Shown here: positions 25,718 to 33,904 of the stretch, one piece after another | Layout of the letters: each line of letters begins with the position of its first letter | How positions within the stretch are numbered: position 1 is the stretch's first letter | Assembly (NCBI GenBank): GCA_016806145.1 | Contig: CP063166.1 | Coordinates: 4,774,001 to 4,838,000 of the forward strand | Length of the DNA: 64,000 bases | Direction: 5' to 3' | From: Variovorax paradoxus | GTDB taxonomy: Bacteria > Pseudomonadota > Gammaproteobacteria > Burkholderiales > Burkholderiaceae_C | Position numbers and translations under genes: made by a program | Notes under the pieces: generated by a model | Seen by the model: the letters and a program-made list of their open reading frames with translations, nothing else | Database searches by the model: none | Told to the model about the DNA's origin: nothing

Positions 25718-26440
25718 ATGAGCAACACCTTCTCGCAGCAACGCGTCGCCATCGTCGGCGGTACCTCGGGCATCGGCCTCGCGGTGGCGCAGCGCGTCGT
25801 CCAGCAGGGCGGCCAGGTCCACGTGGGCGGTCGCTCGCCGCAGCGGCTGGCGGCGGCCCTCGAGCAGCTCGGTCCCGCGGCCACCGGCGCGACGGTCGAC
25901 TCCTCCGACGCCGATTCGCTCGCCCGCTTCTTCGCACCGCTGCCCGCCATCGACCACCTGTTCACGCCCGGCGCGAGCTACAGCGTCGCGCCCTTCGGCA
26001 GCGAGGACGTGGCGCAGGTCGAAAGCCCGTTCCGCCAGAAGTTCTGGCCCCAGTACTGGGCCGTGCACCATGCGCTCGCCAAGCTGTCGCCGAACGGTTC
26101 GGTGGTGCTGATGTCGGGCGGCGCGGGCGCGCGGCCGCTGCCGGGCGTCGCCAGCTACGCGGCCTGCAACAGCGCGATCGAGGGCCTGGGGCGCGCGCTC
26201 GCGATCGACCTGGCGCCGCGGCGCGTCAACACCGTGTCGCCCGGCACCATCGACAGCCCGCTGTGGCGCGGGCGCCCGGCCGCCGCGCGCGAAGCCGCCT
26301 ATGCGGGCTTCGCCGCGATCAGCACGCTGGGCCGGGTCGGCACCGTCGAGGAAGTGGCCGACGCGGTGGTGTTCCTCATGGGCAACGGCTTCATGAGCGG
26401 CACCACGCTGTTCGCCGACGGCGGCTACACGCTGCGCTGA
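25718..26440 (+). CDS. SDR-family oxidoreductase lacking the catalytic Lys
   Basis: A 240-residue Rossmann protein: VAIVGGTSGIGLAVAQRV (residues 10-27), HVGGRSPQRL and a C-terminal SGTTLFADGGYTLR typical of SDRs. The usual YxxxK is SYAACNSAIEG, with Asn where the Lys should be, as in a subgroup of SDR-like proteins. The ATG at 25718 is 42 bp inside a longer open frame and follows a strong promoter plus operator. It is followed after 11 bp by a racemase-family gene. Either a non-classical reductase or a protein without redox activity. Confidence 0.85.
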   Translation: MSNTFSQQRVAIVGGTSGIGLAVAQRVVQQGGQVHVGGRSPQRLAAALEQLGPAATGATVDSSDADSLARFFAPLPAIDHLFTPGASYSVAPFGSEDVAQVESPFRQKFWPQYWAVHHALAKLSPNGSVVLMSGGAGARPLPGVASYAACNSAIEGLGRALAIDLAPRRVNTVSPGTIDSPLWRGRPAAAREAAYAGFAAISTLGRVGTVEEVADAVVFLMGNGFMSGTTLFADGGYTLR

Positions 26441-26451
26441 GGAGTCGCGCC

Positions 26452-27138
26452 ATGCCGATCCGCATCCGCGTCGTCACGCCCCCCGCGAAGCTGCGCGAGA
26501 TCGAGGATCTCGCCGAAGGCGGCGCACTGCAGCTGTCGCAGGTCAACATCGCCGACGGGCCGCGCTCGATCGAGAGCCCGGCCGACGAGCACCGCTGCCT
26601 GCCCGGCGTGCTCGCGCGCATCGAGGAGGCCGAGGCGCAGGGCCTCGATGCGGTGGTGGTCGACTGTTTCGCCGATCCCGGCGTGACGGCCGCGCGCGAG
26701 TGCGTGGCAATGCCCGTCATCGGCCCGGGCGAGGCCAGCCTGCACCTGGCGGCGACGCTCGGCCGGCGGCTCGCGATCGTTACGGTGCTCGAGAGCGTGC
26801 GCCCGATGATCGATGCCCTCGCCGAGCGCACCGCGCTGGGCCCGCGGCTGGCGCCGCTGCGCGTGGTCGATACCGCGGTGCGCGAACTCGACGCCGATCC
26901 CGAACGGCTGCTCGCTCGCCTGACCGAAGCGGCGGCGCGGGCCGTGCGCGACGATGGCGCCGATGCGATCGTGCTGGGCTGCACCGGCTTCCTGGGCGTG
27001 AGAGATGCGCTCGCGCGGGCCCTGGCGGCCCAGGGCCTCGCGGTGCCCGTGATTCATCCGCTGCGCAGCGCGGTGCTGCTGGCCGCAACGCAGGTCCGGC
27101 TGGGATTGCGGCACCGGGCGGCGCGCCCGGCGCGCTGA
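26452..27138 (+). CDS. Aspartate/glutamate (hydantoin) racemase family protein
   Basis: A 228-residue protein of the Asp/Glu/hydantoin racemase superfamily. Two catalytic-type cysteines sit in symmetrical positions: DAVVVDCFADPGVTAARE (near residue 70) and DAIVLGCTGFLGV (near residue 177). The opening IRIRVVTPPAK and the GPGEASLHLAATLG segment fit the hydantoin racemase branch. It is cofactor-independent and cytoplasmic. The gene is 11 bp behind the SDR gene and converges with the acyl-CoA ligase. Substrate not known. Confidence 0.85.
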   Translation: MPIRIRVVTPPAKLREIEDLAEGGALQLSQVNIADGPRSIESPADEHRCLPGVLARIEEAEAQGLDAVVVDCFADPGVTAARECVAMPVIGPGEASLHLAATLGRRLAIVTVLESVRPMIDALAERTALGPRLAPLRVVDTAVRELDADPERLLARLTEAAARAVRDDGADAIVLGCTGFLGVRDALARALAAQGLAVPVIHPLRSAVLLAATQVRLGLRHRAARPAR

Positions 27139-27147
27139 CTCGGCGCC

Positions 27148-28845
27148 TCAGGCGTTCTTGGCTTCCTGCAACAGCCGCCACATGACCTTGCCGCTGCCGC
27201 TCTTGGGCAGCGCGTCGACGAACTGCACCTGGCGCGGGATCTTGTAGACCGCCATGTTCTCGCGGCACCAGTCGATGATCTGCTGCGCGGTCGTGTCCTT
27301 GTGGGTGGCGCGCAGCACCACCACGGCCTTGACCGATTCGCCGCGGTAGGCGTCCTTGGTCGAGATCACGCAGGCTTCCTGGATCGCCGGATGGCGGAAC
27401 ATCAGCAGCTCGACCTCGGCCGGCCAGACCTTGAAGCCGCTGGCGTTGATCATGCGCTTCAGGCGGTCGGTGATGAAGAAGTAGCCCTCCTCGTCCATGC
27501 GGCCCATGTCGCCCGAGCGGAAGAAGCGCTTGCCCTCGAACTCGACGAAGGCCGCGGCCGTGGCCTCGGGCCGCTTCCAGTAGCCCTGGAACACCTCGGG
27601 GCCGTGGATGATGATCTCGCCCGATTCGCCCGGCGGCAGTTCCTTCAGCGTGTCGGGGTCGACCACGCGCGCGTCGGTGCTCATGAACGGGATGCCCAGG
27701 CACTGCTGCTTGGGATGCTCGGCCGGGTTCGAGTGCGAGGGCGCGGCCGTTTCGGTGAGGCCGTAGCCTTCCTGGTACTTGAGGCCGAACTGGTCCTGCA
27801 GCCGCTGCGCCACCGCCTGCGGCATGGCCGCGCCGCCGCCGCCGATGTAGCTCAGGCTCGAGAGGTCGTAGCTCGCGAAGTGCGGGCTCGCCATGAGGTC
27901 GATCACCATGGTCGGGATGTTGGTCCAGCTCGAGACCTTCCAGCGCGAGATCAGGCGCCCGGCCACGTCGCGGTCCCAGCGCGGCATGATGACCAGCGTG
28001 GCGGCTGCGAGGATCGCGGTGTGCATCATGCTGACCACGCCGGTGATGTGGAACATCGGCACCACGGCCAGCACCACCACCTCGGAATGCGCGCAGCCCC
28101 ACAGCATGCCCGACATGGCGTTGTGCATCAGGCTCGAATGGTGGTGGATGCAGCCCTTTGGCAGGCCGGTGGTGCCGCTGGTGTAGGGCAGCAGCGCCAT
28201 GTCGTTGGCGCCCACCACGTGCTCGGGCACCGGGTGGCTGGTTTCGAGCGCCTCGGTCCAGGCCATGACCTCGCCGCCGGCCAGCGCGGGCAGCGGATGG
28301 CGGATGCCGAGCCAGTCGACCCAGGCGGCCGCGGGCGCGTCGTCGCCGGTCACGCCGGGATCGAAGGCGTCGGTGAACTGGGTCACGATCATCCTCGACA
28401 GGCGTTCGCCCTCGGGCAGCGCGTCGCTGGCCCTGGCCAGTTCGCCGGCGAGGTCGCCGGTGGTGATCGCCACCTTGGCGTCGGCGTCGGTGATGTAGTG
28501 CTTGAGCTCCTCGGCCCGGTTCATCGGGTTGACCGGCACCACCACGGCATTGGCGCGCAGGATCGCGAAATGCGCGATCACCAGCTGCGGGCAGTTCTGC
28601 ATGTCGAGCAGCACGCGGTCGCCGCGCTTCACGCCCAGCGCATGCAAGGTGCCGGCCAGGCGCTCGACCTGGCTCGCCAGCTCTCGGTAGCTGGTGACGC
28701 GGCCGAAGAACACCAGGGCCTTGTTGTCGGGGTAGCGCTCGGCGGCGGTCTTGAGGTTGTGCCAGAGCGACACCGCGGGCACGGTGATCGAATGCGGCAG
28801 GCGTTTGGGCCAGAACTTGTGATGCGGGCGTGGTTCCAGGGTCAT
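27148..28845 (-). CDS. AMP-dependent acyl-CoA ligase (long-chain fatty-acid type)
   Basis: A 565-residue ANL-superfamily ligase that activates a carboxylic acid via an acyl-adenylate. The P-loop motif LLPYTSGTTGLPKGCIHHHS (about residues 200-219), YGLTETAAPSHSNP, the hinge SGDMGRMDEEGYFFITDR and the C-terminal catalytic Lys in PKSGSGKVMWR are all present. MTLEPRPHHKFWPKR is chosen as start. It converges with the racemase gene. No beta-oxidation genes are directly adjacent, so the acid is unknown. Confidence 0.92.
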   Translation of the reverse strand: MTLEPRPHHKFWPKRLPHSITVPAVSLWHNLKTAAERYPDNKALVFFGRVTSYRELASQVERLAGTLHALGVKRGDRVLLDMQNCPQLVIAHFAILRANAVVVPVNPMNRAEELKHYITDADAKVAITTGDLAGELARASDALPEGERLSRMIVTQFTDAFDPGVTGDDAPAAAWVDWLGIRHPLPALAGGEVMAWTEALETSHPVPEHVVGANDMALLPYTSGTTGLPKGCIHHHSSLMHNAMSGMLWGCAHSEVVVLAVVPMFHITGVVSMMHTAILAAATLVIMPRWDRDVAGRLISRWKVSSWTNIPTMVIDLMASPHFASYDLSSLSYIGGGGAAMPQAVAQRLQDQFGLKYQEGYGLTETAAPSHSNPAEHPKQQCLGIPFMSTDARVVDPDTLKELPPGESGEIIIHGPEVFQGYWKRPEATAAAFVEFEGKRFFRSGDMGRMDEEGYFFITDRLKRMINASGFKVWPAEVELLMFRHPAIQEACVISTKDAYRGESVKAVVVLRATHKDTTAQQIIDWCRENMAVYKIPRQVQFVDALPKSGSGKVMWRLLQEAKNA

Positions 28846-29133
28846 GGCAGGCGGGCGGAAGGGGAATGGGGAATCCGGGCGGGGCGCGTCCGGCCGGAAT
28901 GCCGGGCGCGCGAACCGCACGCCAGCCTAAGCCGAGCGCGGCGCGGCTCCCATCGGGGAAGCCCCCGGAGCGTCACCTTGGCGACGCCCTTTTTTCTACG
29001 TCGTCCGATCGCAGGCCCGTCGAAACGGCCGGGGCGACAGCGCCCGCGACTACAGACGCGGCGCCCGGTTTCGGCGATACCCGGGGCTCCGCATCCCGTT
29101 TCCCCATCCACCGACCACCGAAGGAGCATCTCC
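28846..29133. other. Spacer between acyl-CoA ligase and osmC
   Basis: 288 bp between divergent genes. No dyad or clear promoter pair was recognised; a TTTTTTCTAC stretch at about 28989 is the only low-GC patch. Promoters for both genes must lie here. Confidence 0.35.
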
Positions 29134-29574
29134 ATGGCAGCAGAAAAGCACGCGAGCGTTCACTGGGAAGGCGCAGGCAAGACCGGCAAGGGCCAGGTCA
29201 GCACCGAGACCGGCGCGCTCAAGGACTACCCCTATGGCTTCGCCAGCCGTTTCGAGGACGACCGGCGCGGCACCAACCCCGAGGAGATCGTCGGCGCCGC
29301 GCACGCGGCCTGCTTCACGATGGCCTTCGCCTTCGCGCTCGAGAAGGAAGGCCTGGCCGCCACGAAGATCGACACCCGCGCGGCCGTGCGCCTGGCCAAG
29401 GACGGCGAGGGCTTCAAGATCGACCGCATCGCGCTCGAACTCGACGCCGCCGTGCCCAACCTCGATGAGGCGAAGTTCCAGCAGATCGCTGCCGCCGCCA
29501 AGGCCGGCTGCCCGCTGTCGAAGGCGCTCGCGAGCGTGCCCGAGATCACGCTGAAGGCGACGCTGGCCGGCTGA
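29134..29574 (+). CDS. osmC: OsmC-family peroxiredoxin-like protein
   Basis: A 146-residue OsmC protein that reduces organic hydroperoxides. Both redox cysteines are visible: AAHAACFTMAFAFALEKE (near residue 60) and AKAGCPLSKAL (near residue 125), and the N-terminal HWEGAGKTGKGQVSTETG is diagnostic. A clear AGGAG precedes the ATG. It is the osmotically inducible OsmC type rather than Ohr by this N terminus. It lies 47 bp upstream of a Bug receptor gene. Confidence 0.92.
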   Translation: MAAEKHASVHWEGAGKTGKGQVSTETGALKDYPYGFASRFEDDRRGTNPEEIVGAAHAACFTMAFAFALEKEGLAATKIDTRAAVRLAKDGEGFKIDRIALELDAAVPNLDEAKFQQIAAAAKAGCPLSKALASVPEITLKATLAG

Positions 29575-29621
29575 GCGGCTTGCCTATGATCGTCTCCTCG
29601 CCAAGAACAAGGAGACGGATC

Positions 29622-30587
29622 ATGAACAACACCCTGCGGACCGCGCTCGCGGTCCTGTCGCTCGCCCTCGGCACCGCCGCCACGGCGGCCTTTCCCGACA
29701 AGCCGATCAAGGTCGTGATCGGCTTTCCGGCCGGCGGCCCGCTCGACCAGCATGCGCGCCTGCTGACCGACAAGCTGCAGGCGGCGCTGGGCCAGCCGCT
29801 GATCGTGGACTACAAGCCCGGCGCGGGCGGCTCGGTGGGCGCCGACGCGGTCGCCAAGAGCCCGGCCGACGGTTACACGCTGATGCTCGCGAACACCGGC
29901 GTGGCCGTGATCAACGGCGCGCTCTACAGCAAGCTGCCCTACGACACGCAGCGCGATTTCGTGCCGATCGCGCGCACCGCGATGCAGCCGCTGGCGCTGC
30001 TGGTCACGCCCAAGCTGCCGGTGCAGAACCTCAAGCAGTTCATCGACTATGCGAAGGCGCGGCCGGGCCAGGTCAACTACGGCTCGGCCGGCAACGGCGG
30101 CATCAGCCACCTGGTGCCCGAGATGTTCAAGACCGCGACCGGCATCTTCATGGTGCACATCCCCTACCGCGGCAGCGCGCCGGCCTTCACCGACCTGATG
30201 GGCGGGCAGGTGCAGTTCATGGCCGAATCGATCCCGCAGGCGGCCAACTACCACAAGCAGGGCAAGGTGCGCGCACTGGCCGTGACCAGCCGCGAGCGCA
30301 ATCCCGCGCTGCCCGACATCCCGACCGTGGCCGAATCGGGCGTGAAGGGCTTCGAGGTGGTGGGCTTCTACGGTTTCTTCGCGCCCAAGGACACGCCCAA
30401 GGACGTGGTGGCGAAGCTCAGCGAGGCCTTCAAGCAGGTGCTGACCAGCGCCGAGGTGCGCGAGCGCATGGTGAGCCAGGGCGCCGACCCGGCCTTCCTG
30501 GGCAGCGAGGAGTTCGCGCGCTTCCTGGCGACCGAGACGCCGCGCTGGCGCGAGGCGGTGAAGGCTTCGGGCGCGCGGATGGATTGA
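29622..30587 (+). CDS. Tripartite tricarboxylate transporter receptor, Bug/TctC family
   Basis: A 321-residue periplasmic binding protein with a signal peptide (TALAVLSLALGTAATAA, cut near residue 22). FPDKPIKVVIGFPAGGPLDQ and VDYKPGAGGSVGADAVAKSP are Bug signatures. Second Bug receptor of this window and not especially close to that at 16639. Again no tctAB. A TATGAT box at 29585-29590 and a GGAGA site upstream suggest its own promoter. Ligand unknown, probably a carboxylate. Confidence 0.92.
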   Translation: MNNTLRTALAVLSLALGTAATAAFPDKPIKVVIGFPAGGPLDQHARLLTDKLQAALGQPLIVDYKPGAGGSVGADAVAKSPADGYTLMLANTGVAVINGALYSKLPYDTQRDFVPIARTAMQPLALLVTPKLPVQNLKQFIDYAKARPGQVNYGSAGNGGISHLVPEMFKTATGIFMVHIPYRGSAPAFTDLMGGQVQFMAESIPQAANYHKQGKVRALAVTSRERNPALPDIPTVAESGVKGFEVVGFYGFFAPKDTPKDVVAKLSEAFKQVLTSAEVRERMVSQGADPAFLGSEEFARFLATETPRWREAVKASGARMD

Positions 30588-30614
30588 ATCGGGAAGACTG
30601 AGATACGCCGGGGG

Positions 30615-30716
30615 CGCGTGCACAGGACAGCGGGTACTTCCCTCCGCGAATGTCCCCCGGCCTTCGGCCTCCTCCTTTATTTCGCTGCGGGAAGCACCCA
30701 CTGCCCTGTGCACGTG
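30615..30716. repeat. Structured intergenic element, copy A
   Basis: Arms 30615-30642 and 30689-30716 (28 nt each) are complementary at 24 of 28 positions and flank a 46-bp core (30643-30688) that itself has a small GGCC-TTC-GGCC stem. The core recurs in reverse orientation in copy B with two differences that keep that stem paired. No T-run, so it is not a simple terminator of the Bug gene. Confidence 0.75.
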
Positions 30717-30756
30717 GGCGCAGCGGTGGTGCGGGCGCTTCAACAACCGTTGCGTC

Positions 30757-30856
30757 CAGGCTCACGTCGATGGGGTACTCCCCGCAGCGAAATAAAGGAG
30801 GAGCCCGAAGGGCGGGGGACATTCGCGGAGGGGAGTACCCCATCGGCGTGAGCCCG
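30757..30856. repeat. Structured intergenic element, copy B (opposite orientation)
   Basis: Arms 30757-30783 and 30830-30856 (27 nt each) pair at 25 of 27 positions around core 30784-30829, the reverse complement of the copy A core apart from two bases. Its outer arms differ in sequence from those of copy A yet remain self-complementary. Together with copy A this fills the 408-bp gap between the Bug gene and the gntR gene. Confidence 0.75.
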
Positions 30857-30955
30857 TCCCCGCCGTAAACGAAGACAGCTCCGACACACCCGTGCGAGCC
30901 CCAGCCATCCGCACCACCGGCGCACCCCGCCCGGCCCATTTCGGTGCACACATCT

Positions 30956-30990
30956 TGCATACCAGTTGGCACGGAAGCTGCTGGTATGCA
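30956..30990. promoter_or_regulatory. Putative GntR operator
   Basis: TGCATACCAG (30956-30965) and CTGGTATGCA (30981-30990) form a perfect 10-bp inverted repeat with a 15-nt spacer, ending 5 nt before the gntR ATG at 30996. Its position suggests autoregulation of the gntR-ABC operon. Confidence 0.55.
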
Positions 30991-30995
30991 GGCAC

Positions 30996-31769
30996 ATGGC
31001 CACCTCCGCTTCCGAAATCAGTGCGCGCATCGTCGAAGCGGTGATGGCGCAGAAGCTCGCGCCGGGTTCGCGCCTGGGCGAGCAGCAGCTCGCGATGCTG
31101 TTCGACTGCAGCCGCACCATCGTGCGCGAGGCGCTCACGCGGCTGGCGGCGCGCGGCATCGTCACCGTGAGCGCGCGGCGCGGCTGGTTCGTGATCGAGC
31201 CCTCGCAGGACGAGGCGCGCGAGGCCTTCGAGGCACGGCGCGTGATCGAGCTCGGCCTCATTCGCAGCGCGGGCAGCGCAGGCAAGCTCCAAAAGAGCGC
31301 GCTGCGCCAGCTGAAGACGCACCTGCAGCGCGAGAAAGCCGCGCTCAAGGAAAGCGACGTCGGCAACCGCAGCTTCCTGCTCGGCGACTTCCACGTCTGC
31401 CTGGCCGAATGCCTGGGCAACACGCTGCTGGCCGACACGCTGCGCGACTACACGGCGCGCACCACGCTGATCGCCATGCTCTACCAATCCACGCACGACG
31501 CGGTGCAGTCCTGCGAGGACCACGTGCAGATCGTCGCGGCGCTCGAGCGCGGCGACCATGCCGCCGCCGAGGCCCTGATGGCCGAGCACATCGGCACGGT
31601 GCAGTCGGCCCTGCGCGTGCAGGCACCCGCCGATCCGCTGGCCCAGCTGCGCGATGCGCTGGCGCCGCTCCAGAACACGGCCACCACGCCTGCCCCCAGG
31701 AGCAAGCGCCGAAAGCCCGGCGCGGCCCCCGATCCCGACTCTTCGACTTACCTAGGAGCCCTGCTATGA
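30996..31769 (+). CDS. GntR-family transcriptional regulator (FCD/FadR type)
   Basis: A 257-residue regulator. N-terminal wHTH: PGSRLGEQQLAMLFDCSRTI and VREALTRLAARGIVTVSARR (about residues 25-65). The C-terminal all-helical FCD domain has ERGDHAAAEALMAEHIGTV near residue 195. Start MATSASEIS at 30996 is preferred over a codon ten residues upstream because the operator dyad lies in between. Its TGA overlaps the ATG of the binding-protein gene, making it the first gene of a five-gene amino-acid ABC operon. Confidence 0.93.
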   Translation: MATSASEISARIVEAVMAQKLAPGSRLGEQQLAMLFDCSRTIVREALTRLAARGIVTVSARRGWFVIEPSQDEAREAFEARRVIELGLIRSAGSAGKLQKSALRQLKTHLQREKAALKESDVGNRSFLLGDFHVCLAECLGNTLLADTLRDYTARTTLIAMLYQSTHDAVQSCEDHVQIVAALERGDHAAAEALMAEHIGTVQSALRVQAPADPLAQLRDALAPLQNTATTPAPRSKRRKPGAAPDPDSSTYLGALL

Positions 31770-32566
31770 CCTTCCTCGCATCCAAACGCCGCGTCGCTCT
31801 CGCGCTCGCCTCCCTCGCCCTGCTGGCCTCGGCCGGCGGTGCCCACGCCCAGAACGCGCTCGACAACGTGCTCAAGGCCAAGACCATCAAGATCGCCGTG
31901 CCCACCGACTACCCGCCCTACGGCTCGGTCGACAAGAACATGAAGCCGCAGGGCCTCGACGTCGAGATGGCCGAGCTCATCGGCGCCAAGCTCGGCGTGA
32001 AGGTCGAGCTGGTGCCCGTGACCAGCGCCAACCGCATCCCCTACCTGCAGACCAGGAAGGCCGACCTCGTGATCTCCACGCTCGGCAAGAACGCGGAGCG
32101 CGAGAAGGTGATCGAGTTCTCGTCGGCCTATGCCCCCTTCTTCCAGGCCGTCTACGCCGCCAAGAGCATGAAGCTCGCGAGCTTCGCCGACATGGCCGGC
32201 AAGACCGTGGCCGTGACGCGCGGCGCGATGGAGGACCAGGAACTCAACAAGGTGGCGCCGCCGAACGTCGACTACCGCCGCTTCGAGGACAACAACGCGA
32301 CCATCGCGGCCTTCGTCGCGGGCCAGACCCAGACCCTCGCGACCAGCGCGGCCGTCGCCGGCGACATGCTCGCCAAGAACCCGAAGGTCAGCGCCGAGTT
32401 CAAGCTGCTGCTGAAAGACAGCCCCTGCTTCGTCGGCATCGCCAAGGGCGAGACCGCGCTCAAGACCAAGGTCAACGAGATCATCGCGACGGCCAAGAAG
32501 GACGGCACGCTCGACGCCCTGTCGAAGAAGTGGCTCGGCAAGGCCGCCGGCGACCTGCCGGTCTGA
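31766..32566 (+). CDS. Amino-acid ABC transporter substrate-binding protein (family 3)
   Basis: A 266-residue periplasmic binding protein. Signal peptide VALALASLALLASAGGAHAQ, then family-3 motifs IKIAVPTDYPPYGSVDKN, QGLDVEMAELIGAKLGVKVE and KADLVISTLGKNAEREKVIE. Specific for a polar amino acid or similar compound; the ligand is not determined. It overlaps gntR by four bases and is followed by two permeases and an ATPase. Confidence 0.93.
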   Translation: MTFLASKRRVALALASLALLASAGGAHAQNALDNVLKAKTIKIAVPTDYPPYGSVDKNMKPQGLDVEMAELIGAKLGVKVELVPVTSANRIPYLQTRKADLVISTLGKNAEREKVIEFSSAYAPFFQAVYAAKSMKLASFADMAGKTVAVTRGAMEDQELNKVAPPNVDYRRFEDNNATIAAFVAGQTQTLATSAAVAGDMLAKNPKVSAEFKLLLKDSPCFVGIAKGETALKTKVNEIIATAKKDGTLDALSKKWLGKAAGDLPV

Positions 32567-32581
32567 TCGGACGGCGCGGCC

Positions 32582-33244
32582 ATGGGCATCGAATTCGACT
32601 TTGGCGCCGTGCTCGCCGAATGGCCGCTGCTGCTGCGCGGCATCGCGTGGACCATCGGCCTCACCGCCGTGGGCACCGTGCTGGGCATGATCGTCGGCAC
32701 CTTCTGCGCCTGGGCGCGCGCCGACGGCCCGCGCTGGCTGCGCGCCATCGTGGGCACCTACGTGGAGCTGATCCGCAACACGCCCTTCATCGTGCAGCTG
32801 TTCTTCATCTTCTTCGGGCTGCCGGCCGCGGGCGTCAAGCTCTCGCCGGAAGTGGCTTCGGTGATCGCGATGGTGCTGAACCTCGGCGCCTATTCCACCG
32901 AGATCATCCGCGCCGGCATCGAGGCCACGCCCAAGGGCCAGATCGAGGCCGCCGTGAGCCTGGCGCTGAGCCGCTCGCAGGTGTTCCTGCGCGTGGTCCT
33001 GCCGCCGGCGCTCAAGAAGGTGTGGCCCGCGATGGTGAGCCAGATCGTCATCGTGATGCTGGGCTCGGCCGTGTGCGGGCAGATCTCGACCGAGGAGCTG
33101 AGCTACGCGGCCAACCTGATCCAGAGCCGCAACTTCCGCGCCTTCGAGGCCTTCATCGTCGCCACGCTGATCTACCTCGCTCTCTCGGTGGCGCTGCGGC
33201 GGCTGCTCGACTGGGCCGGTCCCCGCTTCTTCTTCGGCCGCTGA
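32582..33244 (+). CDS. Amino-acid ABC transporter permease (HisM/GlnP type)
   Basis: A 220-residue membrane protein with about five helices. The conserved EAA loop is AAVSLALSRSQVFLRVVLPP (about residues 122-141), and VELIRNTPFIVQLFFIFFGL is the typical polar amino-acid permease block. It lies 15 bp after the binding-protein gene and pairs with the next permease as a heterodimer. Confidence 0.93.
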   Translation: MGIEFDFGAVLAEWPLLLRGIAWTIGLTAVGTVLGMIVGTFCAWARADGPRWLRAIVGTYVELIRNTPFIVQLFFIFFGLPAAGVKLSPEVASVIAMVLNLGAYSTEIIRAGIEATPKGQIEAAVSLALSRSQVFLRVVLPPALKKVWPAMVSQIVIVMLGSAVCGQISTEELSYAANLIQSRNFRAFEAFIVATLIYLALSVALRRLLDWAGPRFFFGR

Positions 33245-33250
33245 ATCGCC

Positions 33251-33904
33251 ATGACCGATTTCTCCCTCTGGGACATCCTGCGCAACCTGCTGCTGGCGCT
33301 GCGCTGGACCGTCGTGCTCTCGCTCATCGCCTTCGTCGGCGGCGGCATCGTCGGCGCGCTGCTGCTGTTCCTGCGCCTGCGCGGCGGCCGGGCCGTCGGC
33401 AAGGCCGTGGGCCTCTACGTTCAGCTGTTCCAGGGCACGCCGCTGCTGATGCAGCTGTTCCTGGCCTACTTCGGCATCGCCCTGTTCGGCATCGACGTGT
33501 CGGCCTGGACCGCGGCCAGCGTGGCGCTCACGCTCTACACCAGCGCCTTCCTCACCGAGATCTGGCGCGGCTGCGTGGCCTCGATCCCGAAGGGGCAATG
33601 GGAAGCCTCTGGCAGCCTCGCGCTGAGCTTCGGCGAGCAGTTGCGCCACGTGATCCTGCCGCAGGCCGTGAGGATCGCGATCGCGCCCACCGTGGGCTTC
33701 CTGGTGCAGGTCATCAAGGGCACGGCGCTGGCCTCGGTCATCGGCTTCGTCGAACTCACCAAGGCCGGCAGCATGATCTCCAACGCCACCTTCCAGCCCT
33801 TCGTGGTGTTCAGCTGCGTGGCCCTGCTCTATTTCGTGCTGTGCTTTCCCGTGAGCCTGTACGCCAAGACCCTCGAGAGGAAAACCCATGGCCGCCGTGC
33901 TTGA
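33251..33904 (+). CDS. Amino-acid ABC transporter permease (second subunit)
   Basis: A 217-residue permease with YVQLFQGTPLLMQLFLAYFG and the EAA loop EASGSLALSFGEQLRHVILP (about residues 117-136), which contacts the ATPase. It starts 6 bp after the first permease and its end overlaps the ATPase gene by 17 bp, so translation is likely coupled. Confidence 0.93.
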   Translation: MTDFSLWDILRNLLLALRWTVVLSLIAFVGGGIVGALLLFLRLRGGRAVGKAVGLYVQLFQGTPLLMQLFLAYFGIALFGIDVSAWTAASVALTLYTSAFLTEIWRGCVASIPKGQWEASGSLALSFGEQLRHVILPQAVRIAIAPTVGFLVQVIKGTALASVIGFVELTKAGSMISNATFQPFVVFSCVALLYFVLCFPVSLYAKTLERKTHGRRA

